NCBI GenBank assembly: GCA_964371075.1
Contig: CAYJKN010000004.1
Coordinates: 248,001-312,000 of the forward strand
DNA length: 64,000 nt
Origin: UTCHB3 sp964371075
GTDB lineage: Bacteria > Bacteroidota > Ignavibacteria > Ignavibacteriales > Ignavibacteriaceae
Direction of reading: 5' to 3'
In this document: positions 47,109-56,430 of the stretch, piece by piece
Numbering within the stretch: the first letter of the stretch is position 1
Layout: each line of letters opens with the position of its first letter
Program-made: the position numbers and the translations under genes
Notes under the pieces: model-generated
Told to the model about the DNA's origin: nothing
The model's input: only the letters and a program-made list of their open reading frames with translations
The model's database searches: none

Positions 47109-49457
47109 ATGCGTAAATACTACAGTTTTATTTGTCTGACAGTGATTTTCTTATCAACTGCCATATTCCCTCAAACGAGCGTACAGAACATAGTAAATCA
47201 GGTGAATCAGGACACACTGATGAAGTTTGTAAAAGAGCTTTCGGGTGTTCTCCCTGTAACTATCAGTGGTCAACCATACACAATAGTATCAAGACATAAA
47301 AATAATGCATCAAACGACAAAGCTGCTGAATATATTCAGCAATCCCTTCAGAGATATGGCATAACAGCCACACTTCAGAGTTTCAGCACAACAGGAAAAA
47401 ATGTTGTCGGAGTGAAGACCGGCACACAATACCCCAACCAGAAATATATCATTTGTGCTCATTTTGATGACATGCCAAGTGGATCATTAGCTCCCGGAGC
47501 GGATGATAATGGAAGTGGAACAGCCGCAGTTATTGAAGCTGCAAGAATCCTTTCTCAATACAGTTTCCCATATACGATTGTTTTTGCTCTCTGGGATGAG
47601 GAAGAACAAGGCCTTGTTGGGTCTGCATATTATGCAAACCAGGCATCTGCTGCTGGTGATTCAATTCTTGGTGTTGTAAATATGGACATGATAGCCTACG
47701 ATGCAAATAATGACAATAAAGCAAATCTTCATGTAAGGGCAACCGCACAGTCGATGGACCTTTACATTAAAATGGTAGAGATAAATTTATCGCTTGGAAT
47801 TGGAATCGTCACAGTTCAAAAAACACCCGGTTCAACTGCCAGTGATCATGCTTCATTTTGGAGTAAAGGTTACAGCGCAATCCTGTTGATTGAGGATGAT
47901 GACAACGATTTTAATGCTTTTTACCACACTGTGAATGATAAGATTGACCATTTTAACCAGCCATATTTTCTTAAAATGTCAAAATTGGCCATCGGAACTT
48001 TTGCCAATTTTGCTCTAAATTTGAATTTAAAGATTGTTCACACCCCTGTTCCAACAGCTGCTTATGCTGCACCGATTATTGCTGCTGCAGACCTTCAGAC
48101 AGGGCTTGATGTAGGTTCAGGAGTTGCTGCTCCACGCCTGTATTACAGAACCTCCACGGGAGGTGGAACATATTCCCAGTTTTCTGCAGTGACAGGAACC
48201 CCGGCAGGCAGATCCGGAGGACTCTATAATTTCGAAATTCCTCAGCAGGCCATGGGAACAGCAGTAGAGTATTATATTGCTGCTCAAGATGTTTCAGGAA
48301 GTATTGTTGTAACCTCCCCAATTGGTGGATCAGGAGTTAATCCTCCCGGGTCGACACCTCCTCCGTCGTTCCATCGCTTTTATGTTGCACAAACTGATGT
48401 CGTAATGTTGGATAATGCAAATTCGACAAATGACTGGACAATTTCGAGTAACTGGGGATTGAGCACTACAAAGTCGGTTTCTCCACCAACATCGTTTTCA
48501 GAATCTCCTGCGGGACAGTATGGAAACAATATTACTGCAACCATGTCTAAAACAACCGCTGTTGAACTTGGAACAGCATTGGGAGCAGGGCTTAGTTACT
48601 CGGCTCAATGGGACCTTGAATCCGGATGGGATTATGTTCAGGTTATGATCTCCACTAATAATGGAACTGCATGGACTCCTCTCAGAGCACAGGGCATGAT
48701 TCTTGGATCAGGAAGTTTTCAACCAAATGGTCAGCCATTATATAATGGAACAAAAACCACCTGGCAAAATGAATTTGTTGATCTTTCAGCTTACACGGGT
48801 CAGAGTATAATGCTGCGATTCCTTTTTAAATCAGATGGATCACAAACAGCGGATGGATTTTATGTGGATGATATCCGGATATTCAAATATACGGCAGTGC
48901 CGGTAGAGTTACTCTCGTTTACTGCTACTGCAAATAATGATCAGGTAAATCTTGAATGGACCACAGCAACAGAAACCAATAACTACGGTTTTGATGTTGA
49001 AAAGATGAACAGTTTGGGAGAATTTAATTCGATCGGATTTGTAAAAGGAGCCGGAAACTCAACTGCTCAAATGGCTTATTCATTCACAGATAAAAATCCC
49101 GGATCAGGTGTATTATCCTACAGGTTAAAACAAACTGATTATGATGGAACTTCAACCATCTACAATGTGATAGAGGTGGATGTTAATCCTGTGTTTAGTT
49201 ATTCACTTGATCAAAACTATCCAAATCCATTTAATCCTGTCTCAATTCTTCAATTTTCGATAGCTGATGCAGGCGCTGTTCTGCTTGAGCTTTTTGATGT
49301 TCAAGGTACAAAGATTAAAACTTTGATGAACGAAACCAAACCGGCCGGCAGACATTCTTATCTGATCAACGGTTCGGGGCTTTCTTCAGGGACTTATCTT
49401 GTGAGACTGACAGCTGGTAATTTTTCTGCAACAAGGAAGATTATTCTGCTTAAGTAG
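47109..49457 (+). CDS. T9SS-secreted M28-family zinc aminopeptidase
   Basis: The 782-residue protein has a signal peptide. An M28 peptidase domain follows with CAHFD (His118, Asp120), GADDNGSG, WDEEEQG (catalytic Glu), NMDMIAYD and TASDHASFW for the second His. A beta-rich region (about residues 320-590) with FYVDDIRIF looks like an immunoglobulin/MAM-type fold. The VPVELLSF module and a NYPNPFNP sorting domain follow. It probably cleaves N-terminal residues from peptides outside the cell. Confidence 0.88.
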   Translation: MRKYYSFICLTVIFLSTAIFPQTSVQNIVNQVNQDTLMKFVKELSGVLPVTISGQPYTIVSRHKNNASNDKAAEYIQQSLQRYGITATLQSFSTTGKNVVGVKTGTQYPNQKYIICAHFDDMPSGSLAPGADDNGSGTAAVIEAARILSQYSFPYTIVFALWDEEEQGLVGSAYYANQASAAGDSILGVVNMDMIAYDANNDNKANLHVRATAQSMDLYIKMVEINLSLGIGIVTVQKTPGSTASDHASFWSKGYSAILLIEDDDNDFNAFYHTVNDKIDHFNQPYFLKMSKLAIGTFANFALNLNLKIVHTPVPTAAYAAPIIAAADLQTGLDVGSGVAAPRLYYRTSTGGGTYSQFSAVTGTPAGRSGGLYNFEIPQQAMGTAVEYYIAAQDVSGSIVVTSPIGGSGVNPPGSTPPPSFHRFYVAQTDVVMLDNANSTNDWTISSNWGLSTTKSVSPPTSFSESPAGQYGNNITATMSKTTAVELGTALGAGLSYSAQWDLESGWDYVQVMISTNNGTAWTPLRAQGMILGSGSFQPNGQPLYNGTKTTWQNEFVDLSAYTGQSIMLRFLFKSDGSQTADGFYVDDIRIFKYTAVPVELLSFTATANNDQVNLEWTTATETNNYGFDVEKMNSLGEFNSIGFVKGAGNSTAQMAYSFTDKNPGSGVLSYRLKQTDYDGTSTIYNVIEVDVNPVFSYSLDQNYPNPFNPVSILQFSIADAGAVLLELFDVQGTKIKTLMNETKPAGRHSYLINGSGLSSGTYLVRLTAGNFSATRKIILLK

Positions 49458-49480
49458 AACAGGGTCAATTTAAAATGAGA

Positions 49481-49512
49481 AAGGCTGCCGGGGAGGCAGC
49501 CTTTTTTTTTGT
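49481..49512 (+). terminator. Intrinsic terminator after the M28 peptidase gene
   Basis: Arms AAGGCTGCC and GGCAGCCTT around a 5-base loop, then a T run. Shares the AGGCTG core. Confidence 0.9.
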
Positions 49513-49670
49513 ATCTTGCGATACATAACCATCATCGGGTACTCATCATCATCAAACTTTTTAGCAGTAAATCAAAATTGCAAAGATTTGATAATTACAC
49601 TCTTCTGAACCATCACTGGTTACCGAGTGGGTAGTGTATATCATAAAGAATATCTTTGCTTTCATTCTGC

Positions 49671-50033
49671 TTATTCTCCATTGGCAGCTAATTTCTTAAA
49701 TCTGTTTAGTAACTCAATTCTAAATATTCTAAGTTCCTCTTCGCTATATGCCGCGTCCGGATTTATATTATTGCCAGTTTCATACTGACCATTCACAGGT
49801 GATGTGAATAACTTATCAATAAACTCAAGTAATCTCGTCCCACAGTTGTTGATCTTGGCCGCCATCTCAGTAACATCATTTACACTTTTTTCTTCCATCA
49901 AAAGTTCGGAAAATCCAAGTATTCCTATAAGAGGTGTACGAAGTTCATGGCAAAGATCGCTCTGAAGTTTGCTTTGCAGTTCTTGATTATCTAAACACCC
50001 GGATTGATTATCAGTTCTATAAACAGTCATCAC
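49671..50033 (-). CDS. Stand-alone HisKA (DHp-only) protein
   Basis: The 120-residue protein has SDLCHELRTPLIGILGF with phospho-His at 29, typical of the dimerisation and phosphotransfer domain of histidine kinases, but no ATPase domain. A truncated kinase or an Hpt-like relay protein would fit. It sits 107 bp from the receiver-only gene on the same strand, so it may be a relay partner. Confidence 0.65.
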   Translation of the reverse strand: MMTVYRTDNQSGCLDNQELQSKLQSDLCHELRTPLIGILGFSELLMEEKSVNDVTEMAAKINNCGTRLLEFIDKLFTSPVNGQYETGNNINPDAAYSEEELRIFRIELLNRFKKLAANGE

Positions 50034-50140
50034 ATTCTCCTAAAATTCTCATATGCAATTTATCTATCCCTGAACCGGTAACTTATAGTAATATGTTGAT
50101 TTTGAAGTAGAATATAAATTATGATCGTGTCGTAACAGTT

Positions 50141-50509
50141 CTACACAAAAGCAAAATTATTTTTTGCCAGGCCAATCAGCAAGTCAAATTCTTCTGTTTT
50201 ATCGAAAAAATATGATGCACCGAGTGACAATGCTCTTTCCCTGAATTTCTTAAGTCCAAAATTGGACAGGACAATTATCATCGGTTTGGGCTCCAACTGA
50301 GAAGCTCTCTCGATAATTTCAAAACCACTGCCATCGGGCAGTTTTAGATCAACGATCAATACAGCGGGAACTTCATTTGCGAGGCAGTCCAACGCTTCAT
50401 TACAGGAGGCTGCTTGCCGAAAAGTGTTAAACGCCGACTCCTGAACGAGTAATCTAAGGATATTGTGCCGGACATTCTCAGCATCATCAACAATTAGAAT
50501 ATTCATCAA
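50141..50509 (-). CDS. Receiver-domain-only response regulator
   Basis: The 122-residue protein is a single receiver: acidic pocket VDDAE, phospho-Asp54 in LIVDLKLPDG, the SNFG T/S position and Lys in FDKTEEF. There is no output domain, so it may act as a phosphate sink or relay to a partner in this cluster. Downstream of the NarL-type regulator by about 100 bp. Confidence 0.85.
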   Translation of the reverse strand: MMNILIVDDAENVRHNILRLLVQESAFNTFRQAASCNEALDCLANEVPAVLIVDLKLPDGSGFEIIERASQLEPKPMIIVLSNFGLKKFRERALSLGASYFFDKTEEFDLLIGLAKNNFAFV

Positions 50510-50606
50510 AATTTCACTTAAATAAACTGTTCAAAATTAAACAGAAAGGTTTGATGGAATTATAGGAAATTCTTGATTATAGTTGTAGAAATATTACGAC
50601 GGTGGG

Positions 50607-51239
50607 TTAGTCGATCAGGTGATTTTCGAGGACATAAAGGATGAGTTCAGCGTTGTTGGAGAGTTTCAGTTTGTCGAGTATCCTGCTTCTGTAGGTCCCA
50701 ACAGTGCTGACGCTTATATTTAGTTCTTCACCAATTTCCGTTAGCGCTTTACCCTGGGCAATATACCTGAGGATTTCAAATTCACGATCCGAGAGTATTT
50801 CGTGTGGAAGTTTGTTTTTTGCCAGTTCCAGACCACCTGCCAGCTTTTCGGCGAGGCTCTCGCTAAGATATCTCCTGCCCGAGGCAATTTTTTTGATGGC
50901 GAGGATAATATCGTCACCGGCGCTTTCTTTTGTAAGGTAACCATAAGCCCCGGCTTTCAGCGACCGAATTGCAAACCTCTCTTCCGGGTGCATACTCAAA
51001 ATAAGTACTTTCGCAGAGGGATCCATCGCCTTCACTTCCTTAAGAATCTCCAGACCACTCTTTTGTGGCAGAGTAATGTCGAGGATTAAAATGTCATAAT
51101 CTCCATCTTTCGTGGCTCTTAATATCTCAACCGGATCGGCAGATTCGCCAATCACTCTAATGTCGGGTTCTATATTAATTAGCCGCTTTAGTCCTTCTCT
51201 TATCAGGATATGGTCGTCGGCAAGAAAAATTTTGATCAT
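50607..51239 (-). CDS. NarL/FixJ-family response regulator
   Basis: The 210-residue regulator has a receiver domain (Asp54 in LILDITLPQKS) and a LuxR-type HTH (LSDREFEILRYIAQGKALTEIGEEL). It is the evident partner of the HisKA_3 kinase just upstream, 84 bp away. Target genes are unknown. Confidence 0.92.
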   Translation of the reverse strand: MIKIFLADDHILIREGLKRLINIEPDIRVIGESADPVEILRATKDGDYDILILDITLPQKSGLEILKEVKAMDPSAKVLILSMHPEERFAIRSLKAGAYGYLTKESAGDDIILAIKKIASGRRYLSESLAEKLAGGLELAKNKLPHEILSDREFEILRYIAQGKALTEIGEELNISVSTVGTYRSRILDKLKLSNNAELILYVLENHLID

Positions 51240-51323
51240 ATATTTATGGATTAAGGATTTTATAAGTTATGGAATCAAATATTAAACAATTTGACATTAA
51301 GAAACAACACAGTGTTAAAAGTT

Positions 51324-53333
51324 TTAAAGATTATCCACACTAATTGTAACTGTTGTACCTGCGTTTTCAACTGAATGTACATTCAAATGTGCATTTATCA
51401 GTTTTGCCCTCTCTCGCATTCCAAGCAACCCAAAAGAAGTTACCGGAGTATCTCCTTTTTGACTGAAGCCCACACCATTGTCGGATACTGTTATGGTTAA
51501 TCCCGGATTATCAAAATTAATAATAATCTCTGCATTAGTTGCTTTTGAGTGCCTGTTTATGTTAGTAACTGTCTCCTGAACAATTCTGAAAAGTGCGGTT
51601 GCCACCACTTTGTCAAGTTCAAGATCTTCAACATTTTTTTCCACTTTGTATTTAACAGGACTTTTAACTGAACTGTCATCAACAAGCCATTCTATGGCAG
51701 CAACAAGCCCAAGATGGTCGAGAACTTCAGGTCTTAATTCGGTGATTATCCTCCGAATTCTTTTAACCGTATCATCAATCTGTTTTCCCATTGCAGCCAT
51801 CTCATCGAGAATGAAGTTGGAATCGATTTTTCCCTGATTCGAATTGATCGAATTTCGAATCATAGCGAGATTCATTTTAAGTGAGGTGAGAGCTTGTCCC
51901 AGTTCATCATGGATTTCCCTGGCAATTGCCTCTCTTTCATTTTCAGTAACCACCTGAAGATGGAGATTCAGACTTTCAAGTTGTTTGTTTGTAAGATGTA
52001 GTGCTTCTTTTAATTTAATTTCTTCGGTTATATCAGAAAAGAAAAGAGCAATTCCATTTAGTACGGGGAAAAATTTATTCTGAAAATGGGTATCCCATTC
52101 TTCTATATAATCGATACTTTTTATTGGTTTTTTAAGTCTTCTTACCTCAACAAAATTGTGGTAAAACGATGAGATCTCAAGTTTGGGAATGAAGTCTGAT
52201 GCATTGCTACCGATGAATGATTGTCTGTTTTTGCTAAACAATGAAATTGCCTTGGTGTTTGCGGCAATTACCTTCATATCTTCGTCAAAAACAATAAAAC
52301 CATCTGACATACCTTCTCTTATACTTTCAAGAAAAGCCTCCGATTCAGCAATTTTACCAATATATTTTGATTCGCGGTTTTTAACAACCAAAACTCCACC
52401 GAGTGACGAGATGGCAATTGTGATAATGATAATAATCGTGAGCAAGATGAAGATTGGAGTAAGCGGTTCCTCAACTTTTTCGAGTGAGGCACTGGTATAA
52501 ATAAACAGGTCGTAACCATTTACCCTCGATATATAACCGATTTTTGTTCTTTTGTCAAAACCCGTACCGCCAAGTCTTCCGTCTTTTTTGCTTGCTACAA
52601 GTGTTAGAATCTGGTCGGCGATTGTCCCTTCAGAAGTTTTATCCCTGAGATATGGAACCCCGTTTGTATCAAGAATAAAAAAGAACTGCTCATCTTTTAG
52701 AAATATCAAATTAATTTTAAAATTAGTTTTACCTGTTTGTTCACTGTGTACTATCGGTCTGATGTCGGTTCGGATGTCTATTTTTTGATAGATGTATCCC
52801 ATTTTTGTATTGTTCTTTAAAAATACTGCCGTAAGGATTACGGGTGAGGGAATAATGGCGTCAATTTCATCCTGAATCAAAAGTGGTTTGTGTGATGTGT
52901 CTGCGACAGATAAATATTTTGAATGAACGGGTGTCTCGATTTGTTGACCGGTAGTGAGAAGCGGCACACCGTTTGTATCAAGGAATGCAATGGTGGTATA
53001 GTCATGATTTACCCGCAACTGTTCAAAAAGTTCAGTAACTCTACGCTTTGTCTGGTCGTTATTCAGAAAAGAGTAGTTTTTAAGGGGCTCGATCAACACG
53101 TTGTTTGATGCAAGATATGTTCCCTCGGCTTTCCTTTCATTGATCCAGTAGGCCACTCTGTTGGCTTTCTGAACGGTGAGGGTTTTTATCTCCTCATATT
53201 TTTCATTTACGAGGTTTTCCCTCGTTTGATTAAAATAATAATAACTTGTGGCGACCACCGAGGCAATCAACAAAATAAATATGGAAACAAGCCCCGTCAG
53301 GTGCTTTTTTGTTAATTGATTATTTTCCAGCAT
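51324..53333 (-). CDS. HisKA_3 sensor histidine kinase with periplasmic sensor and PAS
   Basis: The 669-residue kinase has a helix at residues 13-33, a periplasmic sensor of about 240 residues (Cache-like), and a second helix at about 290-315. It has a PAS domain (SIREGMSDGFIVFDED) and a HisKA_3 domain with REIHDELGQALTSLK. The ATPase domain has DNGVGF and GLLGMRERA. It belongs to the NarX/NreB class, which pairs with NarL-type regulators, and that gene follows. Confidence 0.9.
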   Translation of the reverse strand: MLENNQLTKKHLTGLVSIFILLIASVVATSYYYFNQTRENLVNEKYEEIKTLTVQKANRVAYWINERKAEGTYLASNNVLIEPLKNYSFLNNDQTKRRVTELFEQLRVNHDYTTIAFLDTNGVPLLTTGQQIETPVHSKYLSVADTSHKPLLIQDEIDAIIPSPVILTAVFLKNNTKMGYIYQKIDIRTDIRPIVHSEQTGKTNFKINLIFLKDEQFFFILDTNGVPYLRDKTSEGTIADQILTLVASKKDGRLGGTGFDKRTKIGYISRVNGYDLFIYTSASLEKVEEPLTPIFILLTIIIIITIAISSLGGVLVVKNRESKYIGKIAESEAFLESIREGMSDGFIVFDEDMKVIAANTKAISLFSKNRQSFIGSNASDFIPKLEISSFYHNFVEVRRLKKPIKSIDYIEEWDTHFQNKFFPVLNGIALFFSDITEEIKLKEALHLTNKQLESLNLHLQVVTENEREAIAREIHDELGQALTSLKMNLAMIRNSINSNQGKIDSNFILDEMAAMGKQIDDTVKRIRRIITELRPEVLDHLGLVAAIEWLVDDSSVKSPVKYKVEKNVEDLELDKVVATALFRIVQETVTNINRHSKATNAEIIINFDNPGLTITVSDNGVGFSQKGDTPVTSFGLLGMRERAKLINAHLNVHSVENAGTTVTISVDNL

Positions 53334-53579
53334 AATTGAGCACTCAGCTTATCGATTATTAAAGAAACTGAAAGTGAATTTACACAAAAAACTTTAATAT
53401 TGGATGTGGGAGAGACCTGTTTTTAAAAATGTCACAATTTTATTTTGATTGTCTCTTCTTAGCCCTGTAATTCTTAAATTGTCTCTGCAAATTATAAATT
53501 ATTCACTCCCGGGCACGGTCTGTGGAGTTTTACATTTTTTATAAACTTCTGTTATTTAGTGATACTTACAGGAACCGGA

Positions 53580-54779
53580 ATGTCAAATTTAACTATACCG
53601 GAGAATCCCGGCATATTCATAAACAATAATCCACTTTTTATCCGCAAGGTAAAAGTGGTCAAAAAGCGGATGGAAATGACCATTCCGTTTGAAACTTCAT
53701 TTGGGAGGTTTTCTTCTCTTACCCGGCTTTTTCCTGTAATTGAATTTGAAACTGAAAAACGAAAAATTATTACCGGAACGGGGGAGTGTCCACCTCTCGA
53801 TGCACCCTGGTATAATTACGAATGCCACAGGACAGTTGGGGTGGCACTTGGTTATATATCTTCATCACTTACCGGCAAGCCGGTGGATCAAAATGATGGA
53901 AAAGTCGCTCCCGGGCAATCACCCGTTTCAGATATCTATTCCTTTATAAATAAGTATGGATGGATCGTTGGACATGAAATGGCGAAAGCCGGAGTTGAAG
54001 GGGCTTATTGGGACGCAGTTGCTCAAATGAATTCAGTACCCGTTTCTACTTTGTTTGGTGGAACAAAAAAGAAGGTTTTAGCGGGAACAAGTGTTGGTCT
54101 TGAATCGACAATTGATCTTTTTATGAAAAAGATTGAGTTTGCAGTTGAAGAGATAAAAGTTGCCAGAATCAAGATGAAAATAAAACCGGGGAAGGATATC
54201 AAATATGTTGAGGCAGTGCGGGAAAAATATCCGGATATTTTATTGCAGGTGGATGCAAATGCGGCTTATGATTTGTTTAATCCATCGGATATCGCTCTCC
54301 TTAAGGAACTTGACAATTATAACCTGGCAATGATTGAACAACCCGGCAGAAATGACGACATAATTGATCATTCACGACAATTGGCAGGGCTTACAACTCC
54401 AATTTGTCTCGATGAAAGTATCTTGAATGTTGTACATACCAGGCAGGCGATTGAACTGTGGGATCAATACTCAGACACCAATAAACTGATTATAAATGTA
54501 AAACCACCCAGAGTTGGGGGGTTTCTGGAATCATTAAAAATTGCACAACTTTGTTACAACAATGGGGTGTCTGTGTGGTGTGGCGGGATGTATGAATCGG
54601 CACTTGGAAAAACTGCAAATGTTCATTTTTCATCAAGAATAGAAGTTAATCTGCCGGGCGACCATGTTTCCCAGGCTCCATATTTCAAAGAGGATATCGC
54701 AGAATCACCTGTTTATGAAAATGGCGAGATTGCAGTCCCAGAGGGGATTGGTTGGGGATTGAGGGGGAGTACGATATAA
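53580..54779 (+). CDS. menC: Enolase-superfamily enzyme, probable o-succinylbenzoate synthase / N-acylamino acid racemase type
   Basis: The 399-residue protein has a barrel with KMKIKPG, where Lys-x-Lys is catalytic. Metal ligands lie in QVDANAAY, MIEQP and CLDESI, and VKPPRVGG and GGMYESALGK are barrel-end motifs. This matches the NSAR/OSBS subgroup. OSBS is a menaquinone-synthesis step, and menaquinone would feed the quinol-linked cytochromes here. Other men genes are not in the window, so an acyl-amino acid racemase is possible. ATG 53580 is used. Confidence 0.75.
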   Translation: MSNLTIPENPGIFINNNPLFIRKVKVVKKRMEMTIPFETSFGRFSSLTRLFPVIEFETEKRKIITGTGECPPLDAPWYNYECHRTVGVALGYISSSLTGKPVDQNDGKVAPGQSPVSDIYSFINKYGWIVGHEMAKAGVEGAYWDAVAQMNSVPVSTLFGGTKKKVLAGTSVGLESTIDLFMKKIEFAVEEIKVARIKMKIKPGKDIKYVEAVREKYPDILLQVDANAAYDLFNPSDIALLKELDNYNLAMIEQPGRNDDIIDHSRQLAGLTTPICLDESILNVVHTRQAIELWDQYSDTNKLIINVKPPRVGGFLESLKIAQLCYNNGVSVWCGGMYESALGKTANVHFSSRIEVNLPGDHVSQAPYFKEDIAESPVYENGEIAVPEGIGWGLRGSTI

Positions 54780-54782
54780 AAA

Positions 54783-54812
54783 AAGCCTTGCAAAGGTTAA
54801 TTTACAAGGCTT
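54783..54812 (+). terminator. Terminator after menC-like gene
   Basis: Arms AAGCCTTG and CAAGGCTT around a 14-base loop; the following sequence is TAAAATG rather than a T run. On the minus strand T-rich sequence follows. Confidence 0.6.
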
Positions 54813-54820
54813 AAAATGAG

Positions 54821-54866
54821 AGCTGGTGAAGGGATTTGAACCCCCGACCGGCTGATTACAAATCAG
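54821..54866 (-). other. Attachment site: 3' half of a tRNA-Thr(UGU) gene
   Basis: The minus strand reads CTGATTTGTAATCAG (anticodon arm with TGT), then the T-arm GGTTCAAATCC and acceptor CACCAGC. The D-arm and 5' acceptor are missing: upstream is unrelated AT-rich sequence. This is the usual scar left by integration into a tRNA 3' half. Confidence 0.85.
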
Positions 54867-54969
54867 TGAAATACATCAAAACAGCTCAAAATAAGCATTT
54901 TTCATTTAAAATGTGTGTTATATTAGCCTAAAAAATTACGGGTTGGTATAGTTGTGTTATACTGTGGTA

Positions 54970-56190
54970 CTACTGTTTCCCCTCGAATATCTTCCGTATC
55001 TTGTCAAGCTCAAATGATATATAACTCTTCTCGGTCACTCTAATGTCCGAGTGATCCAGTAGTTTTTTAACCTGGAATATATCAAGTTGTAACACATTGA
55101 TGAAATAGGATGCGGCTGTGCTTCTGATCTGCTTCACGGTGTAAGCTTTACGGATCCGCCCGGATTTAATTAGTGTTCTTATTGCCCGTCCCCAAAAAGA
55201 CAATGGAGAAGTGTAGTCATTTTCGACCAAGGGGAAGTGGCTAAATAATCGTCCGTTGCTCCCGGGCTCGACTCCCATTTCTTTTAATAATTCATCAAGT
55301 GCCGGAAAGATCGGGAATTGATAATATTCACTGTTTTTCCTTGCTCCTGTCTTCACATTGACTATTCGAATTGTCTTTGTCTTAAAATCAATGTCCTCTC
55401 GCATCTGTACCATCGCACTGGACACACGACAACCGGTTAAGAATAGGTATCGAATTAGATAGTAAGCGTTTGGATACTCTGAATTCGCTCTCAGGTGACT
55501 CAGGATCGCCTCCATCTCATCGAGTGGTATTGTTTCAGGGTCCCTGTTAACTGTTCGTAGCGTACCGAAGATTTGATTATATGCCACCCCTGTTTTGATG
55601 AAGTAGTTCCACAATGCTTTTAGGGTCCGTACGTATATTGATCTTGTGGTAATTGATAACTGCTTGGGCTGTTGTGGCTCTTCTCCTTCCTTCTTCTTTT
55701 TAGGGAATGGGTTTCTTACATGGACAGACTCAAAGAATTGTAAGAGTGCATTAAAATCCTTTTGGGAATATCGAAGTGGCTCCCGATCTCCGCAAGCCTC
55801 TATAAAATACTTTACAGCTTGTGCGTAGCTCTCTATTGATTTTTGTCTTAGTTGGTCCGATTTACCCGGAATAGATCTCTCGGTTACAAAGTTTGCGAAT
55901 GCTTCTGACAGTAGCACAGGCCTTCCAAGTTTTACCTTTGAGGTCATCTCTATGTAGCGAAGGTTCAGCTCTCTTCTAAGCCCTTCTGCAAGAGTCTTAA
56001 TTTCAGTATTTCCACGAAGTACCGGTTTTGTACCTTTTGCCTTTGCTTCAGCTACTCGTTTCAAATCACCCGGGGTGATGGGTATTTTTGAGTTTACGGA
56101 TCTTCTACGCTTCTTTTTGTTCTCCTCCAATTTGTCGTAAATACGGATCCAGTAATAAGGTGACTTATCCTGAACATACACACCGGTCAA
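54970..56190 (-). CDS. Tyrosine-family site-specific integrase
   Basis: The 406-residue recombinase has the catalytic GCRVSSA Arg, KQIRSTA (the His-x-x-Arg box with Lys replacing His), LLDHSDIRVTEKSYI with the His and the nucleophilic Tyr. An N-terminal SAM-like core-binding domain lies at about residues 95-205. It lies next to the tRNA scar, as expected. The start is TTG and it overlaps the small upstream gene by 4 bp. Confidence 0.92.
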   Translation of the reverse strand: MTGVYVQDKSPYYWIRIYDKLEENKKKRRRSVNSKIPITPGDLKRVAEAKAKGTKPVLRGNTEIKTLAEGLRRELNLRYIEMTSKVKLGRPVLLSEAFANFVTERSIPGKSDQLRQKSIESYAQAVKYFIEACGDREPLRYSQKDFNALLQFFESVHVRNPFPKKKKEGEEPQQPKQLSITTRSIYVRTLKALWNYFIKTGVAYNQIFGTLRTVNRDPETIPLDEMEAILSHLRANSEYPNAYYLIRYLFLTGCRVSSAMVQMREDIDFKTKTIRIVNVKTGARKNSEYYQFPIFPALDELLKEMGVEPGSNGRLFSHFPLVENDYTSPLSFWGRAIRTLIKSGRIRKAYTVKQIRSTAASYFINVLQLDIFQVKKLLDHSDIRVTEKSYISFELDKIRKIFEGKQ

Positions 56191-56408
56191 TCATCTACCT
56201 TGGGGATAATTTTAAGCTCAGCCTGAGACTGGAAAGAAGCAATCTCAAATTTCAAATGCTCTATGAGTTCATCTATTTTTTCGATTGATACAAGTTCATC
56301 ACCCAGGCGAATATGTCCACCGTAGAGTTTGGCATATCGACGAAATTCCAGCATCTTCTTGAGGTCTGATTCGTGTTTCTCGATTAACGGGAGTTGATCT
56401 CTTTTCAT
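56187..56408 (-). CDS. Small helical protein of the mobile element
   Basis: The 73-residue product has two helical, charged segments and no recognised domain. It overlaps the integrase start by 4 bp and may be a recombination-directionality or accessory factor, which is a guess from position only. Confidence 0.55.
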   Translation of the reverse strand: MKRDQLPLIEKHESDLKKMLEFRRYAKLYGGHIRLGDELVSIEKIDELIEHLKFEIASFQSQAELKIIPKVDD

Positions 56409-56430
56409 TGTTAGTTTATTTTAAGGTTTG

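Noticed and set aside
54821..54900. Complete tRNA-Thr gene at the island edge
   Set aside because: The D-arm and 5' acceptor strand are missing; only the 3' half remains.
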